Origin: Piezodorus guildinii
Lineage: Eukaryota > Arthropoda > Insecta > Hemiptera > Pentatomidae
Direction of reading: 5' to 3'
Assembly: GCA_023052935.1 (NCBI GenBank)
Contig: CM041292.1
Location: forward strand, 172,546,900 to 172,610,899
Length of the DNA: 64,000 bases
Under the pieces are notes generated by a model. That model saw only the letters and a list, made by a program, of their open reading frames with translations, did not search any database and was not told the DNA's origin. Within the stretch, counting starts at the first letter, position 1, and every line of letters starts with the position of its first letter. A program made the position numbers and the translations under genes. Shown here one piece after another: positions 36,881-48,489 of this stretch.

Positions 36881-37433
36881 AATAATGAATTTATTTTGGT
36901 AATGAAAATATTCATTGATATATGTCTCTCGGATTGAGCGCCTATATGTATAGACTATATAGCGCCTGGATGGTTAATTTTCGGACCTAAACCTTGTGAA
37001 ATACATAAGCTGTTTCTTCAGAATAAATGTCCTGAATACTCATTCTGATTTTTAGTGAACATACATTCATTACTTTGTACATAACGGCGACGGTTGCAAC
37101 GAGACAGTTTCAACATTGCTCAATCTGTCGAATGTAACGTTTAATTTATTTAGTAATTATTTACCTCTGGTATAATTTTGATTATGCATGATCTTATTGT
37201 TTGTTCAATTCTTACGTGTCAGTTTTTGTTATTCTGATTATTGCGTCCTTGCCGGGGTTAGGCTTATCAGAGGTCATACAATATTTATTCAGACATATTG
37301 CGCAGTGAATGCACAAGCTGCAATGCTTTCTGTGATGCTATGTGTTGCAATATCTGACAGTGATATACCCATTTATCAATATAATTGGGTCCAATGGTAA
37401 TAAACTTTGGTGTGTAAAATAAATAATCATTTT
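36881..37433. other. Unassigned AT-rich DNA
   Basis: Nothing recognised. Confidence 0.5.
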
Positions 37434-38250
37434 TTTACTTCCACTTACGTATATATGAAATATATAATTACGGAAAGTGTTGTGATCGTGAAAATTTTAT
37501 ATTTCCAGTGTCCAGATGACTTATTCTCATAAAAAAGTTTCTGTGTACTTAGTCAGTCTAGCTAAAAAACGATAATGTGTCTAAAACAGAAATTTATATT
37601 TTGGAGATAATAAGTCTAAGATGTTACAGCAACTTTTTCATTAAAATCGGCTAACCAAAAGAGCCACTTTACGCCGATTTTTCAAAAACTGCTCTAACGA
37701 TTTTGATTAAACTTGTCCTATCGATGTAATATGTAATGGGCTTTAATATCGTGTATAGCTTTAATTCATTCTGATTGAAATAGTCGGACAGGGTTAAATG
37801 CTGATATTTGACATTGTTTTCCTTTAAAGTATCTTTAATTTTGTAGATTCTAAATAGTTAATTATTTCATCTTGTTAGCATTTATAAAAAAATCGTGTAA
37901 ATATACAAGTTAAACGTATATGTTAACATCATATGGAGATAAGTGCAAACATATTTTTAAGGTAAATTTCTTATTTTTGAGTATAAGAAAATTAAAATAT
38001 AAGTACAAAATACCATTGGGTAGCTTAAGATTTTAGAAAAAAATAATATCTTATGTACTAAGTTTTGTAAGGCAAAGGCGAGTGATGAAAAGAGAATAAC
38101 ACTAAGTGACTGTATATGATAATATATTACATAATGAAACACATTTTTCTATCGAAACTCAAAGTAATTCTTTAGTTTTTTTTCATCTCTAACTTTATTT
38201 TAAAGTTCCTAAATTGATTTTAACTATGAAGGTAAGTGAAAGTCATGTGT
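37434..38250 (+). mobile_element. MITE-B copy 6 (best preserved ends)
   Basis: Left end 'tttttacttccacttacgta' and right end 'gaaggtaagtgaaagtcatg' show the terminal inverted repeat. The interior carries all the family blocks, for example 'gtgttgtgatcgtgaaaatt', 'taatgggctttaatatcgtg' and 'taccattgggtagcttaag'. No transposase frame is present. Confidence 0.7.
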
Positions 38251-38771
38251 TGCGTGCTCCAGATTTTATTTTCGATAAGTTATTATCTGGCTTTTGCTGG
38301 GAGATTTTAAAAAACGGCATTAAAATGTCTTAAATCCTGTATATATTTCCTTAATTCCTCATGGGTCAAATTATTTTGTTCAGTTTAACTTTTCCATTTT
38401 ATAACTTAAGGATTGAATTTATCGAAAGGTGATCTGGTTTTTATAAAAAAAAACACCCGTAAACTTTTTTTCCAATTTTTTGTTTTCAATAATATTATCA
38501 CATTATACTTCTAACATTGGACAAAACATAGTTTTCTCTGCATTAGATAAGTTATTCCGAAATATATGTGTACACTTCGTCTAATATGCGGTTGTGAAAT
38601 AAGTTTCTTTGAGTTTTTCAATATTTCCATTTAATCCTTTCTGTGTGTATAAAATCACGTTTACTTGGTCAATAATGTTTTCATATTTTAAAAAAGTATC
38701 AGTTGAGGTGTTTTCATGTATCAGTTTCAACAGAGATTCCTTATCTTTAAGTGGTATTTTGCTTACTCAGA
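38251..38771. other. Unassigned AT-rich DNA
   Basis: Nothing recognised; this may include the left untranslated end of the mariner copy that follows. Confidence 0.45.
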
Positions 38772-39110
38772 ATGGAAGAGAAAGAAATTCATTTCCGTCA
38801 TTTAATGATTTTTTTTTATTTTCGAAAAGGAAAACCCGGTACACAGATGTTTAACGAAATTTGCAGTGTGTATGGTAATGTTGTTCTAGGATAACCGTTC
38901 TTAAGTGGTTTGCTCGGTTTATAACCGGAAATTTCGACTTGGAAGACGCAAAGCGCTCGGGTCATCCTTCAGCTGTTGATGATGACCAAATTTCAAAAAT
39001 TACCTGAAAGATGGCAAAATGAAATAGATTAACAAGGTACATGTATAATTGATTAAAAATATTTACAAGATTCTGAAGTGTTTTTTTTTTTTTTTAAATC
39101 ATCAGTAAAA
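38772..39110 (+). mobile_element. mariner deletion derivative, copy 2
   Basis: From the ATG at 38,772 the frame reads MEEKEIHFRHLMIFFYFRKG and on to ICSVYG, the N-terminal DNA-binding part of mariner transposase, then reaches a stop at about 38,892. In another frame it continues with WFARFITGNFDLEDAKRSGH and a Val-Asp-Asp-Asp-Gln-Ile motif. It then passes straight to the extreme C-terminal block (CTGAAAGATGGCAAAATG) and an AT-rich end. The D,D34D catalytic core has been deleted at the same point as in the copy at 20,635. Confidence 0.8.
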
Positions 39111-40558
39111 ACTACATATAATTTATACATTATTATTCTTACTATTGTATTATATAGGTTTTTACTAAAACAATCTTGTTAAAACACTTTCTAGTACCTT
39201 ATGATGTTATTACTATTATAGGTTTAATCTGATTACTTCTGTTTATGTTAATATTACAATGTTGTAAGATACCGTCTAAAAATGCGGTACGTATTATCCA
39301 TTTTACCCAACCTTTTGAACGTACTTTCCTATCTACCTGCCTATATTCCATACTACCAAATTGTACCTAGTTTCCATTCGCCTACAACACGGTACGTATC
39401 TCCAGTGTACTCCATTTTTCAATTTTTTTTTATTTCATGTATTTTTTCTTATATATTTGTACATTATCTTTAGCCATTATCTGCTCTGTGTATCCCTCTT
39501 ATTAGTATACCTTTGTCATTGTAATTTAATTAATTGATTTCTTTACACATCTAGTTCTTTTTATGTTATAATACTGACATTCTCTAGCGCAATAGTTTTT
39601 AAAATAGTATATTTAATCTTATTTTAAATGTCGAAACGTTGGCGAACAATAAATAGTTAAAACTATTTAGTTGTTTCATTTAATGACCGCCACCCGGAGT
39701 TATTCCTTCCAGTAATCAGTTAAAAAACGCTAACAACCCCATCAATATTAATTCAAATAAATTGCTAGTGCTCTATACTCTCTAGCTTAAAACTTGATAG
39801 CCGAAGGTCCATATTTTTTTCAACATTTCCCAAACAGGAAAATCGATTTAAATTACCACTCTTGAAGGTCATGCGAAAATTGTCGTTACATAAAGGGATG
39901 TTGTGGCTTTAGTACAAAATAAGAGAGAGAAAAAAAAAAGCTGTAATAACCCAGCTTGATAAAAAAAAAAAATCAGGTTCATATTTAAACCGGTTTTAGA
40001 CGAAGCTGTTAAACATAAAATCCCAAGTCGGGGTTTCGTTTTATAGCTATTAATTAATCATCATTATCTTTCATAAATTTCATATTCAAACACGCATAGG
40101 GTTACCTAATAATCGCCAATTAGTCCATTATTCGCTTAGACATTTTTTTTATGATTATCATTATTTTGATTAACTTAAAATTTGTTATGTTTTTTATTAA
40201 TTTAGTTGATTGTTAATAACATTGCATTTTATAACAATTAATTCTGTCTCAGCACAATGAGCGGTTGTTATTTTGTTTTATCTCTTTTATCGTTGGTGAC
40301 CAATTTAAGTTTTAAATAATTATAATTATTTAATTCTTAATATATTTTATATAGTTATGTAGTTTTAGTTTTTAAATGATGAATACTTCTCAGTATAAAT
40401 GAGAAGTACTAAAACATAATTTTATCGATAAAGTTTTTAATTAATTAAAAAGTCCTTCTCACTAATTCAGAATAGATTGTTTTTATTGTTTATCACATTT
40501 ACAGATAGTATAATACTAGAAACATATTTCTATCTATTGAGTAATTAATTACAAATTT
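39111..40558. other. Unassigned AT-rich DNA
   Basis: Holds a 'gtcgaaacgttggcgaac' motif at about 39,632 (a decayed relative of the hammerhead-like loci), homopolymer runs, and nothing else I recognise. Confidence 0.45.
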
Positions 40559-40569
40559 TAATTATATTG

Positions 40570-40754
40570 AGGATGTATAGTCGACTGTAGAAACTATTAA
40601 AGATGACTCTTGTGAGTAATGTCCAAGCATGAACTCGGATGCTTGGACGTGACTCAGTAATGCCCCGATGATGGCTCACAAGCTTGAGCCGAAACGTCGG
40701 CAAAATCAAAATATTTAGAAAAAGACGGAATCCTAATTATTCCACCCATAGCTA
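40570..40754 (-). mobile_element. Foldback family F copy F2, truncated arm
   Basis: Begins 'tgaggatgtatagtcgactg', the tail end of the family, and ends 'attattccacccatag'. A direct repeat close to AATTTTAATTA lies on both sides (about 40,555 and 40,755). Most of one arm is missing, so only a short hairpin around 'ggatgcttggac' remains. The single hammerhead-like core reads CCGATGA...GAAACGTCGGC, with one core position changed. Older than F1 and F3. Confidence 0.7.
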
Positions 40755-41254
40755 ATTTTAATTAATTAATTTAAAACTAATTAAACTTATATTACCCTTA
40801 TTATAAGTAGATTAAAAGGCGTGCCTAGTACAATTTAATACTTTCTCGAGTTAGTTTAATTATAATGGATATTTCATTAAAAAATAAATATAATATCATA
40901 TAAAATTGATAATATTATTATATAATAGCATATGATATCTAATACTGATTAAACTTAATGCCTTTAGCTTTACGATAGTTATCCCGTGTCATTGATAGTT
41001 CCACTAGCCATTGATCTATTGTCTATTACGACATTACGTTGTTTTTCTTCCTGCACATTCAGGAATTTTTATGAATGTGGCTTCTAACCTTGTGTTCCTT
41101 TATCATCTCTTTTCTTCCATTCCTATCTTTCTGTCAGTTAATATTGCGTATGAGTATTTTTTTTTTTTTTATCATTATTATTAGTTTATTATAAGCGTCA
41201 CTGTCCAAATTGAAAACTTAATAGCTAATTAAATATTACACTTAATAACTGATG
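40755..41254. other. Unassigned AT-rich DNA
   Basis: Nothing recognised. Confidence 0.5.
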
Positions 41255-41960
41255 CAAATGCAACAGAGAGCCAGAAACACCAGCTCACGTGCTGGGAAAA
41301 TGTCCCAACAACTCTCTCCTGATAACACGCCGTCACCATAGAGTAAAGCATGAGTTGATGAGGCTCCTTAAAGAACGAGATTTTGCCTGCTTCGAGGAAG
41401 TTTACTGTGTGGATACGGATGGATCCACGCGATATGCTGATATCGTGGCATTTCCTAAGACCGGAAATTCGGCTGTCATTCTGGATCCCACCGTGAGATG
41501 TGAATCTAACGACCTTGAACAGGCAAGTAAAGTGGAAAGGGAAAAGAGAGGAATCTACGAAAAATGTATCCCTTTCCTCAAGGAAAAGTTCCGCGAGAGC
41601 CAAGGCGAGAGAGACTTCTACGTAAAAGGCATTTGGTTCGGAGCCCGCGGAGCTGTGCCAGGTTCAACAAGCAGCTTCATGGAGGACATAGGTGTCGATA
41701 TAAAAGACGTAGCAAGGATAGCAGAAAGTGTGGTTGGAAAATGTGAAACAGTAGAGAAGGAAAAGAGAAAAAAAAGCAGAAAAAAGGAAAAACAGGAAAA
41801 ATAAGTAGGAAAAAAAAAATTTTAAGAGTAAAAAAAAAAAAAAAATATTGTATTTATAGTTAAATAAAATGTTAAGAATATTCCTGTAGGAAAAAAAATC
41901 GGTATGCTGTGTTATAGCAACCCAATTAAGTTGGGCAGCATCATTTTGTTTATTTATTTA
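41255..41960 (+). pseudogene. R2-like LINE C-terminus (restriction-like endonuclease) and 3' UTR
   Basis: The frame from about 41,258 to 41,804 shows a Cys-x-Cys...His-Val-Leu-Gly-Lys-Cys zinc-binding block, then a Arg-His-His-Arg-Val-Lys motif. The motif GSTRYADIVAF and Ala-Val-Ile-Leu-Asp-Pro-Thr-Val-Arg follow. This is the C-terminal zinc finger and restriction-like endonuclease seen in R2-type non-LTR retrotransposons, in which the Asp residues of the ADIV and ILDPTV blocks fit the nuclease core. The protein ends in a Lys/Glu-rich tail. A short UTR with A-runs follows. The element is 5'-truncated, without RT, but this part has an intact frame. The surroundings are not 28S rDNA, so it is not at the classical R2 site. 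Confidence 0.8.
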
Positions 41961-42297
41961 TGAATAAAGTGTATCTCTCCTGCAATAATACTATGTGAAG
42001 TGTTAAAGTTATGTGAAGTTTTGTATGTGTTTGATTGAAAATTCTATTTATTTTCTTAAATTAACATAAAAATAATTATAAAATCATTATCATATAGGTT
42101 TATTTTGAGATGATCCTCAGAACATGACACTACCATCAGCCCTTTCATTCCGAAATAGTGGCTGAGTAGATATGTTATTCTCTCATTTATCGGTATGTAG
42201 AGCGATAATGATATTTTATTAATAGTTTTATCTATAAACTATTTGAAAATAAACCAATCTGAAAAAAATTGCAGTTACTAATTACTATTATAGTTTG
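41961..42297. other. Unassigned AT-rich DNA
   Basis: Nothing recognised. Confidence 0.5.
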
Positions 42298-43015
42298 TTT
42301 TTACTTTCACTTACCTACATATGGAATGTATAGTAAGAGAAAGTGTTGCGATCGTGAAAATTTTCGAATTCTAGTTTTCAACAGAAATACACCTTTTAAG
42401 GTCCTGTGACCAAATCCCGCAAAAAAAATCTGTTGTGGTAAGTCTAGCATGAAAAGTCGTACGAATCTGAAATTTCATAATTAATACAACTACAAGCCCA
42501 AGATGTTTTCATCAGAATCGACGAACCAGAAAAACCACTTTATGCCACACAGTTGGCAGCTTCTTACGATTTTGATTAAACTCGCTACATCGATGTGAAA
42601 TTTAAAGGGCTTTAAATTAATATAGGTTTCATTTTGGTTGAAATAGTCTGACCTTATATGTCAATATTTTAAATTTTCTTCCTCTTAAGTATTTTTAGAT
42701 TCGAAAAAGTTAACCATTTCATCTTGTTAGCATTGTTAAAAACCGAGTAAATATATAAACGCCAATGATAATATATAAAATTCAACTATAGGAGAAAATG
42801 GTAAAAGCTAACGCAGAGTGATGAAAAGCTGATACAACTTACTGATTTTTGTAGATAATAATATAATAGATTATTTAATAAAATGGATGTTTCTATTGAA
42901 ACATTATTAAATTAATACTTCAATTATTTTTACTTTCACTTATATATTTCACCTCTACCTGTATTTGAAAATTATTAAATTGATTTTATCGCGAGTAAGA
43001 GTGGTGTGTTGTGCG
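42298..43015 (+). mobile_element. MITE-B copy 7
   Basis: Starts 'tttactttcacttacctaca', matching the family terminal repeat exactly, and ends near 'gcgagtaagagtggtgtgtt'. A second internal copy of the start ('tttactttcacttat') lies at about 42,928, suggesting an internal rearrangement. Confidence 0.65.
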
Positions 43016-43604
43016 CTCCGGATTATTTTATTATAGAAATATAATATGTTGTGAAATAAAAAAATCTCTCACCGAGTAAAGATATAGAAAACAGCTGAAT
43101 ATATATAGATTCAATGGATTAAAAAAAATCCTTGAAATTCTGGATTGAATGATGCCGCGTATGATTTATGCATTTAATTGTCAATCTGCTAATATTTTTA
43201 TATGAAGATTATAAACCTTCTGGCTGGTTTAGAATCTATTTTTAAATTTTACTGACTTTATGTTCCTAGCATTTTCTCTAGCTTATGAATACTTCCTTCT
43301 TATAGAGCCACACATGCCTCATAAATCCTGGGTTTGATAAAAAAAAATTCACTCTCTCGTGAGGAGACCAGAGGGTCTAGTGGCCACTTATCCGCCTCTC
43401 GCAGCTTATCACCAGCCTGCCTGATCAATAATTTTCGAAGGGTGCTTTAGGGAAGGTTTGGGTATTTTCCTACATCAACACAAGTTCAAAAATGATCACG
43501 AGACCACTAATTATGATAGCTTTTTAACAGCTAATTAAAAGTGTTAAATCTCTCTGTAATAATATTGCCATTCCTGGTTTCGGCGGACTCCTGAACCTTA
43601 CGAT
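43016..43604. other. Unassigned DNA
   Basis: Nothing recognised. Confidence 0.5.
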
Positions 43605-44365
43605 GGGTTTTAATACGGTTTTCACTATAATCCTGGACATTCTTTCTTTAAGGTTTATAAGCAATACATTGTTGTGAGTTCATCTTTAAGAGGAAAAATT
43701 TAATTTTCTGTAATCAAGTCATAAAAAAATTAATTATGAATTATGAGAAGTAATATAGATATATAATATACCCGTGGAAAGAGCAAGATCTTGGAAAAAG
43801 TTAATATCCAATAAAATAAGTCGTACAAGTTAATAGAAAGTTGTTGTAAGCGCATAAACTTATGAACCGATTTTATTTTGTAATGTTGCGATGTGGGAGG
43901 CTACGGTGATTTAGTTATACCACCGTACAGTTCGTATTCTTCCATACAGTACTCAATATTTTAGAAAAAAGATATTGTGGTCGAAATCGTACGTCAGTTG
44001 TTAAAATAAATGGATAATTGTTATAAAGCCCTAAGCTTCTACTGGTATTCGTTATTTGTACTTTTAGATCATTTCATGAAAAACTTTTTAGATGTATTTA
44101 GAAAAAAAAAATTTGTAGTGTAAAATAGTAAGTAATAAATCGAATCAAATAAACCTTTAACATCACAAACAAATAAACTGAAGCAATTTTGATTTTTTCC
44201 CCATTTTATGTTTTTAATTTCTGCCGATGGTTCAATATAAGAATGAATAAACCTCAGCAAATATATTTTCTTTCTAATTGCACTTTTTGCTACAATAAAC
44301 TCATAATCTGTTATGACATTTAATTGGTCAATCTGAACTTTTTTGAACATTAATGACACCACATT
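43605..44365. repeat. Repeat A copy 2 (uninterrupted)
   Basis: Continuous match to both separated parts at 9,845-10,235 and 11,370-11,475: 'ttaatacggttttcactata', 'aaaagttaatatccaataaa', 'ccaccgtacagttcg' and the end 'attaatgacaccac'. It serves as the reference for the interrupted copy. Confidence 0.6.
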
Positions 44366-44429
44366 TAAATTGACCCAGTATGAAGCTAGAACGGGTCGCT
44401 AGTATTTTATAATAATAATCTACAATCTA

Positions 44430-44685
44430 TGAAGTGTCTTGTGTTCAGTACATATATAGTTCGTACTGTTTCTTGGCCAATGGCTTCGGGCGCCAGGTTT
44501 TTCCATATTTTGTGTACCCACTTTTTTAGAGACTGAGTGTGCCCCAAGATGATCTCCATACCAGGGATCGCATCACTGCTGAAATGACAGAATAATTAAT
44601 TTTCTGTCTCAGCCGGGATTTGAATCAAGGACTCGGAGAAAAGTAGGCTAGTTTCTCTATCCACTCTACAGAAAAGTATTCGTAA
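44430..44685 (-). repeat. SINE-2 copy 2
   Basis: Aligns with 24,005-24,316: 'cagtacatatatagttcgta', 'tgtacccacttttttagaga' and the head end 'ctcagccgggatttgaatc' (B box degraded to GATTCAAATCC). Older than copy 1. Confidence 0.8.
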
Positions 44686-44709
44686 ATAAGTATTTTTTAA
44701 AAGTTATAT

Positions 44710-44839
44710 TAGGGGTACTCACTACGTTTGCTATAGCATGTTTTGTTCTATTTTGCTAAATCCGCCGAGCATGCTACTGTAGAAACTCGGCAAAAATAGC
44801 ACAACAAATGTACTATAGCAAACGTAGTGAGTACCCCTA
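44710..44839. mobile_element. 130-bp palindromic MITE
   Basis: The ends TAGGGGTACTCACTACGTTT and its complement are perfectly inverted, and the arms (about 35 bp, with a few mismatches further in) leave a small centre. The direct repeat TTATAT flanks it (44,704-44,709 and 44,840-44,845). It encodes nothing and could form a strong hairpin. Confidence 0.85.
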
Positions 44840-45017
44840 TTATATAGTGTATGCTATATATTTTGCCAACGTTAAAAATTTTTTTAATATAGTCTGTCCC
44901 ATGTGATTTTTCTTTTAGCATATTTACTTGTTGTAATAAATAAATTTCAATAAATATTTAAAAAAAATTTTTTTTTAATACTGAGCTGTAAAAAATTACT
45001 TGAGCTTATACGTTCCA

Positions 45018-45700
45018 TATAGATAGATAGATAACTGTTTCTTATTTTTTCAAGCATATTACAACAACAAAAACAAATATTACAAGTATAAAAAACATTT
45101 GTAGAACTATGGTCTTTTAGACCGTCAGCCCGGAGCCGATCTGAAAAGTTTTACAAAATTATACAATAGTCAAGCAGGTTACTTACTTATTCTATTCACC
45201 TTCTAACTGTATTACTTATAAATAAAACAGCAGAAAAAAATAACAATAATCAATCATATCAATAATATTACACATTAGAAAGTTTTTTTTTGTGTTTTTT
45301 TTATAATTATAATTAAATTCCTTAATAAGCCTATATCTATAAGGCCATGCAATTTTACAAAAATTGTATACAGACACCCAGTTATCCGAAACAATTTTTC
45401 TAATTCAGACAGATTCGGACATGCACCAGAAATGAAATTATTTTCTGTTTCTTTTTTATTGCACAAAGAATACATCACACTACTATTTGAATAAAATCTG
45501 TTGTAGTTGAGATAAAGAAGTTCACATCTAACTTTGAATATCCATTTAATCCCATTAAAGTTTTATTTTATTATCATCAATGTAATGTGATTCATAATCA
45601 TAATTTAAGTTTTTATATATATCCTTTTTTCCGAAACTGAAGCCTTTTGTACATATTTTAATCTGTAAATTTCGTGTTAACGATACTCTAAATTCCTGTA
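45018..45700 (-). pseudogene. CR1/L2-like LINE 3' end
   Basis: On the minus strand, from about 45,575 to 45,275, a frame reads NGIKWIFKVRCELLYLNYNR, then MYSLCNKKETENNF and Ala-Cys-Pro. This is the Cys-rich C-terminal block (Cys-x2-Cys...Cys-Pro) of L2/CR1-type LINE proteins; the usual His is not obvious. A further matching frame lies upstream to about 45,700, separated by a frameshift. The 3' untranslated part ends in a (GATA)n microsatellite at 45,018, as expected for CR1-like LINEs. The catalytic RT is missing. Confidence 0.65.
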
Positions 45701-46442
45701 GGATTAAATCCTATTTATTTTGGGGTAGAACGACGTACCCAACAGCATCCGTGTCTCTTGGAGATTAATGCTATGTAAATATACGTTCCATATAGTTGTT
45801 GCCCAATTTAAGAATTTTAAATCTCTTGGGGCATAGATATGAAAACAATATAATCTCGAAACACCCCTAAAATGTAGTTGTATATTAACTATCAAACTTC
45901 AAGACCGTACAAAAAAGTTTAACATTTTATGTAGAGAAAGGAGAAGGTGATATATTAATGAAAATACATGTAATTTAAAAGGTAAAGAAACTATTATTAT
46001 TCGATCAATATATCAAGTAACATTTAAAGATTTTCTGGTTATGAAAACAAAAAAAAATATAATTCCTTTTCTTGAGAACTCTTATAAAAATAAGTGGCTC
46101 GCTTAAAATTAGATTGTTCATGTTCTTTTTATGGCAAACAATTGAAAAAAAAAGGGGGGTAGGCGTTGTAACCCCCTGCAGGAAATAAAACTTTATATCC
46201 CTAGCTGTGCTCTCAGCTTGCTCTTGTTTCATTGTTTGGTTGAGTTCGTCCACTCTTCTATAGTTCCAGTGTTGGGCGGTCTCCCCTGTATACCACCTTT
46301 CTTCAGCCCAAAGGGATGTGGGTTGGACCAACCACTTCCTTCCTCCCATACACTAAGGTAATAAGGGATAAGTAGTAAGGGTATTCGGGCATTACGTATT
46401 AGAAATTGTACTCTGTCCGCACATCTTAAATCAAAATATTTA
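45701..46442. other. Unassigned DNA
   Basis: 46,150-46,350 has coding-like minus-strand frames (for example ETAQHWNYRRVDELNQTMKQ) that I do not recognise. Otherwise nothing. Confidence 0.35.
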
Positions 46443-46640
46443 ATCATAACAGCCTTTTAAGCACAAGGTCGTACTGGGCACAGGTGGCGCTAAGAATTTT
46501 TTGAATGAGAGTAAAAAACCTTGATTATGCCATTTTTCGGAGGTGACGTAAAAATGGAGTCCCGTGCATGTGCGATGTCATACTCATCCCTTAAAACATC
46601 CCTATCCTTAAAGGGAACCTAGCTGGATAGGCAGAATTTC
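46443..46640 (+). repeat. SINE-1 copy 7, diverged
   Basis: Retains 'cataacagcctttta', 'gtaaaaaaccttgattatgc', 'tgtgcgatgtca' and 'ctggataggcagaattt'. The B box is gone and the tail is missing. Confidence 0.7.
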
Positions 46641-46804
46641 TTAAATTGTAGATTTTATATTACAAAAACATATTTTCACAATTGTTTGGTTTCATATACT
46701 TTTCTCATTTAGTTTTCTTATCCTTTTTATTAATTTATATTTAATGATATTATAGGATTTTTTAAAATGTCATATTTGATGTTATTATTCGAATAAATAT
46801 AAAT

Positions 46805-46985
46805 TATGCTTTTCCCCTTTCCCGCTACTTTCATGAACTCTCACAAGAACTCGCTTTCTCGAATTTTCACCTTCCTCTTCTCTCACCGTGCAGTGCGGCA
46901 TTATGATTTATTTCCCCTTTTACGCATCACCTGTTCCCGGACTCCTCCATTCCATAGTCCGGCCTTCTCTAACGGGTCGAGTAGG
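46805..46985 (+). repeat. Repeat C copy 3
   Basis: The longest copy of repeat C: 'ttcatgaactctcacaagaa', 'ttctcgaattttcaccttcc', 'ctctcaccgtgcagtgcggc'. Confidence 0.55.
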
Positions 46986-47076
46986 AATTAGCAAGTCGAT
47001 ATTTTTGAAAATTGTATTCCAAAACTTAATCCATGTAGTTTAAAGTAACAGAGGAGTAATGTTGTTTGTTTTTCAG

Positions 47077-47206
47077 GAACAATGGCTCGCTGCCTCAGGG
47101 CGACAAAGGCAGGAGGCGGAGCAAACTCGTGCTGTACAAGCGCGACCGGCCCAACGGAATCAAGAGGTCCAAGCACTACGTTGTCAAGACTCCTCATGCA
47201 AGTCAG
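47077..47206 (+). CDS. Pli: Pellino internal exon (FHA-like domain part)
   Basis: A 130-nt exon bounded by a pyrimidine-rich acceptor (tttgtttttcag) and a consensus donor (cag|gtaagt). The first base completes a codon from the previous exon; 43 codons follow and end in phase 0. The peptide includes NNGSLPQGDKGRRRSKLVLY, RPNGIKRSKHYVVKTP and HASQ, closely matching the start of the conserved region of Pellino proteins (family form LGYNGxLPQGDRGRRRSKF). Pellino is a RING E3 ubiquitin ligase of Toll/IL-1R signalling whose FHA-like domain binds phosphorylated IRAK/Pelle. One residue before Asn-Gly, usually Tyr, is Asn here. No other Pellino exon was found in the window, so both flanking introns are large. 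Confidence 0.88.
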
Positions 47207-48044
47207 GTAAGTTCTTCAATATTTCATTATATTATCAATCTGGCGCTTCTCAAACAATAAAAAATCATTTGATCCAAGTCTGCTATTCAGTTTAGCTAAA
47301 GTTTTAGTCTAACCATAAAATTTTAATTGAGAGTTGAGCGATCAAATGAAATTTGTGCAACTTGACTTTTACTAAACACTTATATAAAAAATGCAACAGA
47401 GACAAAAATGTAAAAAACAAAACAAAAACTGGCCATACAATTCAATAGTCACAAAAAACCAGATTGTTTCTATACAATATTATCATCTGTCCTATATTGA
47501 CCTATTCTGCACCAGTCTGGAGTTACACTTGCGATTCAGTGTTTTATTGCGAATCTCATGTCTTAAAATTAACTATTGATCGATTTTTTACCAACTTTAA
47601 AATCTCCCATAACAACATAACTCTTAAAGTATAGGATTTCTGAGATGAAAAAAAAAAACAGATAGAGAGAGTAACTATCTATTTTTTACACATTTCAGAA
47701 AAAAATGAGTCAAAATAGTTTAATTTTTTACGTATTTATTTGCGGATAGACGTAATTGACCTCGACAAGAGCTTTTGATTAAAACTTAATTGAACGTCGC
47801 ACCATTAACGTATTAAAACTTAAACAAGGAAGTTACAAAATTTAAATAAACCCTAAATTGTGACGCGCCCCTTCCGCCACGCGCTGTGTTTTACAATCTC
47901 TACTTAGCATTACAAATAATTCCGTTCCTTTGGATTGGGATTGTTCTGCATAGCCTTGCCTACAAGTTGTGGAGGAAAGCGGACCATTCATCACCTCTAT
48001 CAGTTTTGTGCTATCTACTTCTGTTCATTTACTGGGTCAGATGT
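47207..48044. other. Pellino intron sequence, unassigned
   Basis: Downstream intron; nothing else recognised. Confidence 0.5.
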
Positions 48045-48232
48045 TCCTAAGATTTTTCAATTGTAGTAAATAATCCTTTTTTATGCCTTCCTTCGAAGGG
48101 AACGTAAAAAGGCGATGTCAGGTACTTGTTGAAGATCCATAACCTAATTAAATCTGGGAAGACATAATTTAGCACTCCCAATGCAGTCCTTAATAAATTA
48201 GTTAAATGAATAAACAAACATAAATTTCCAAG
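48045..48232 (+). repeat. SINE-1 copy 8, 5' truncated
   Basis: Begins within the body ('aagatttttcaattgtagta'), continues 'ttatgccttccttcgaaggg' and 'gtcaggtacttgttgaagat', and ends with the tail 'aatgaataaacaaacataaa'. The pol III head is missing. Confidence 0.75.
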
Positions 48233-48489
48233 CAAACATCTCTACATAATCTAAAAGGATAAACAATTAAATAAAACAATCAATTAGTTGATGGATTTAA
48301 TTTCACACTCTTATAACTTAGTAGCATATTCATTTTTATAAAAGCATGCACTTTCCAACTGCATTGCACGTCTCTATATTACCATTCTTATTTCCTGACA
48401 TGTGTTATTAGAAAGAAATCAATCATTTTTTTTTTCCTCTTTACTTAACTCTCAAATCTTTTAATTTTTCATATTCACCCTTTTCTCAT
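48233..48489. other. Unassigned AT-rich DNA
   Basis: Nothing recognised. Confidence 0.5.

Noticed and set aside
36961..37000. Short palindrome around 'gcgcctatatgtatagacta'
   Set aside because: Too short and isolated; no flanking duplication or second copy was seen.
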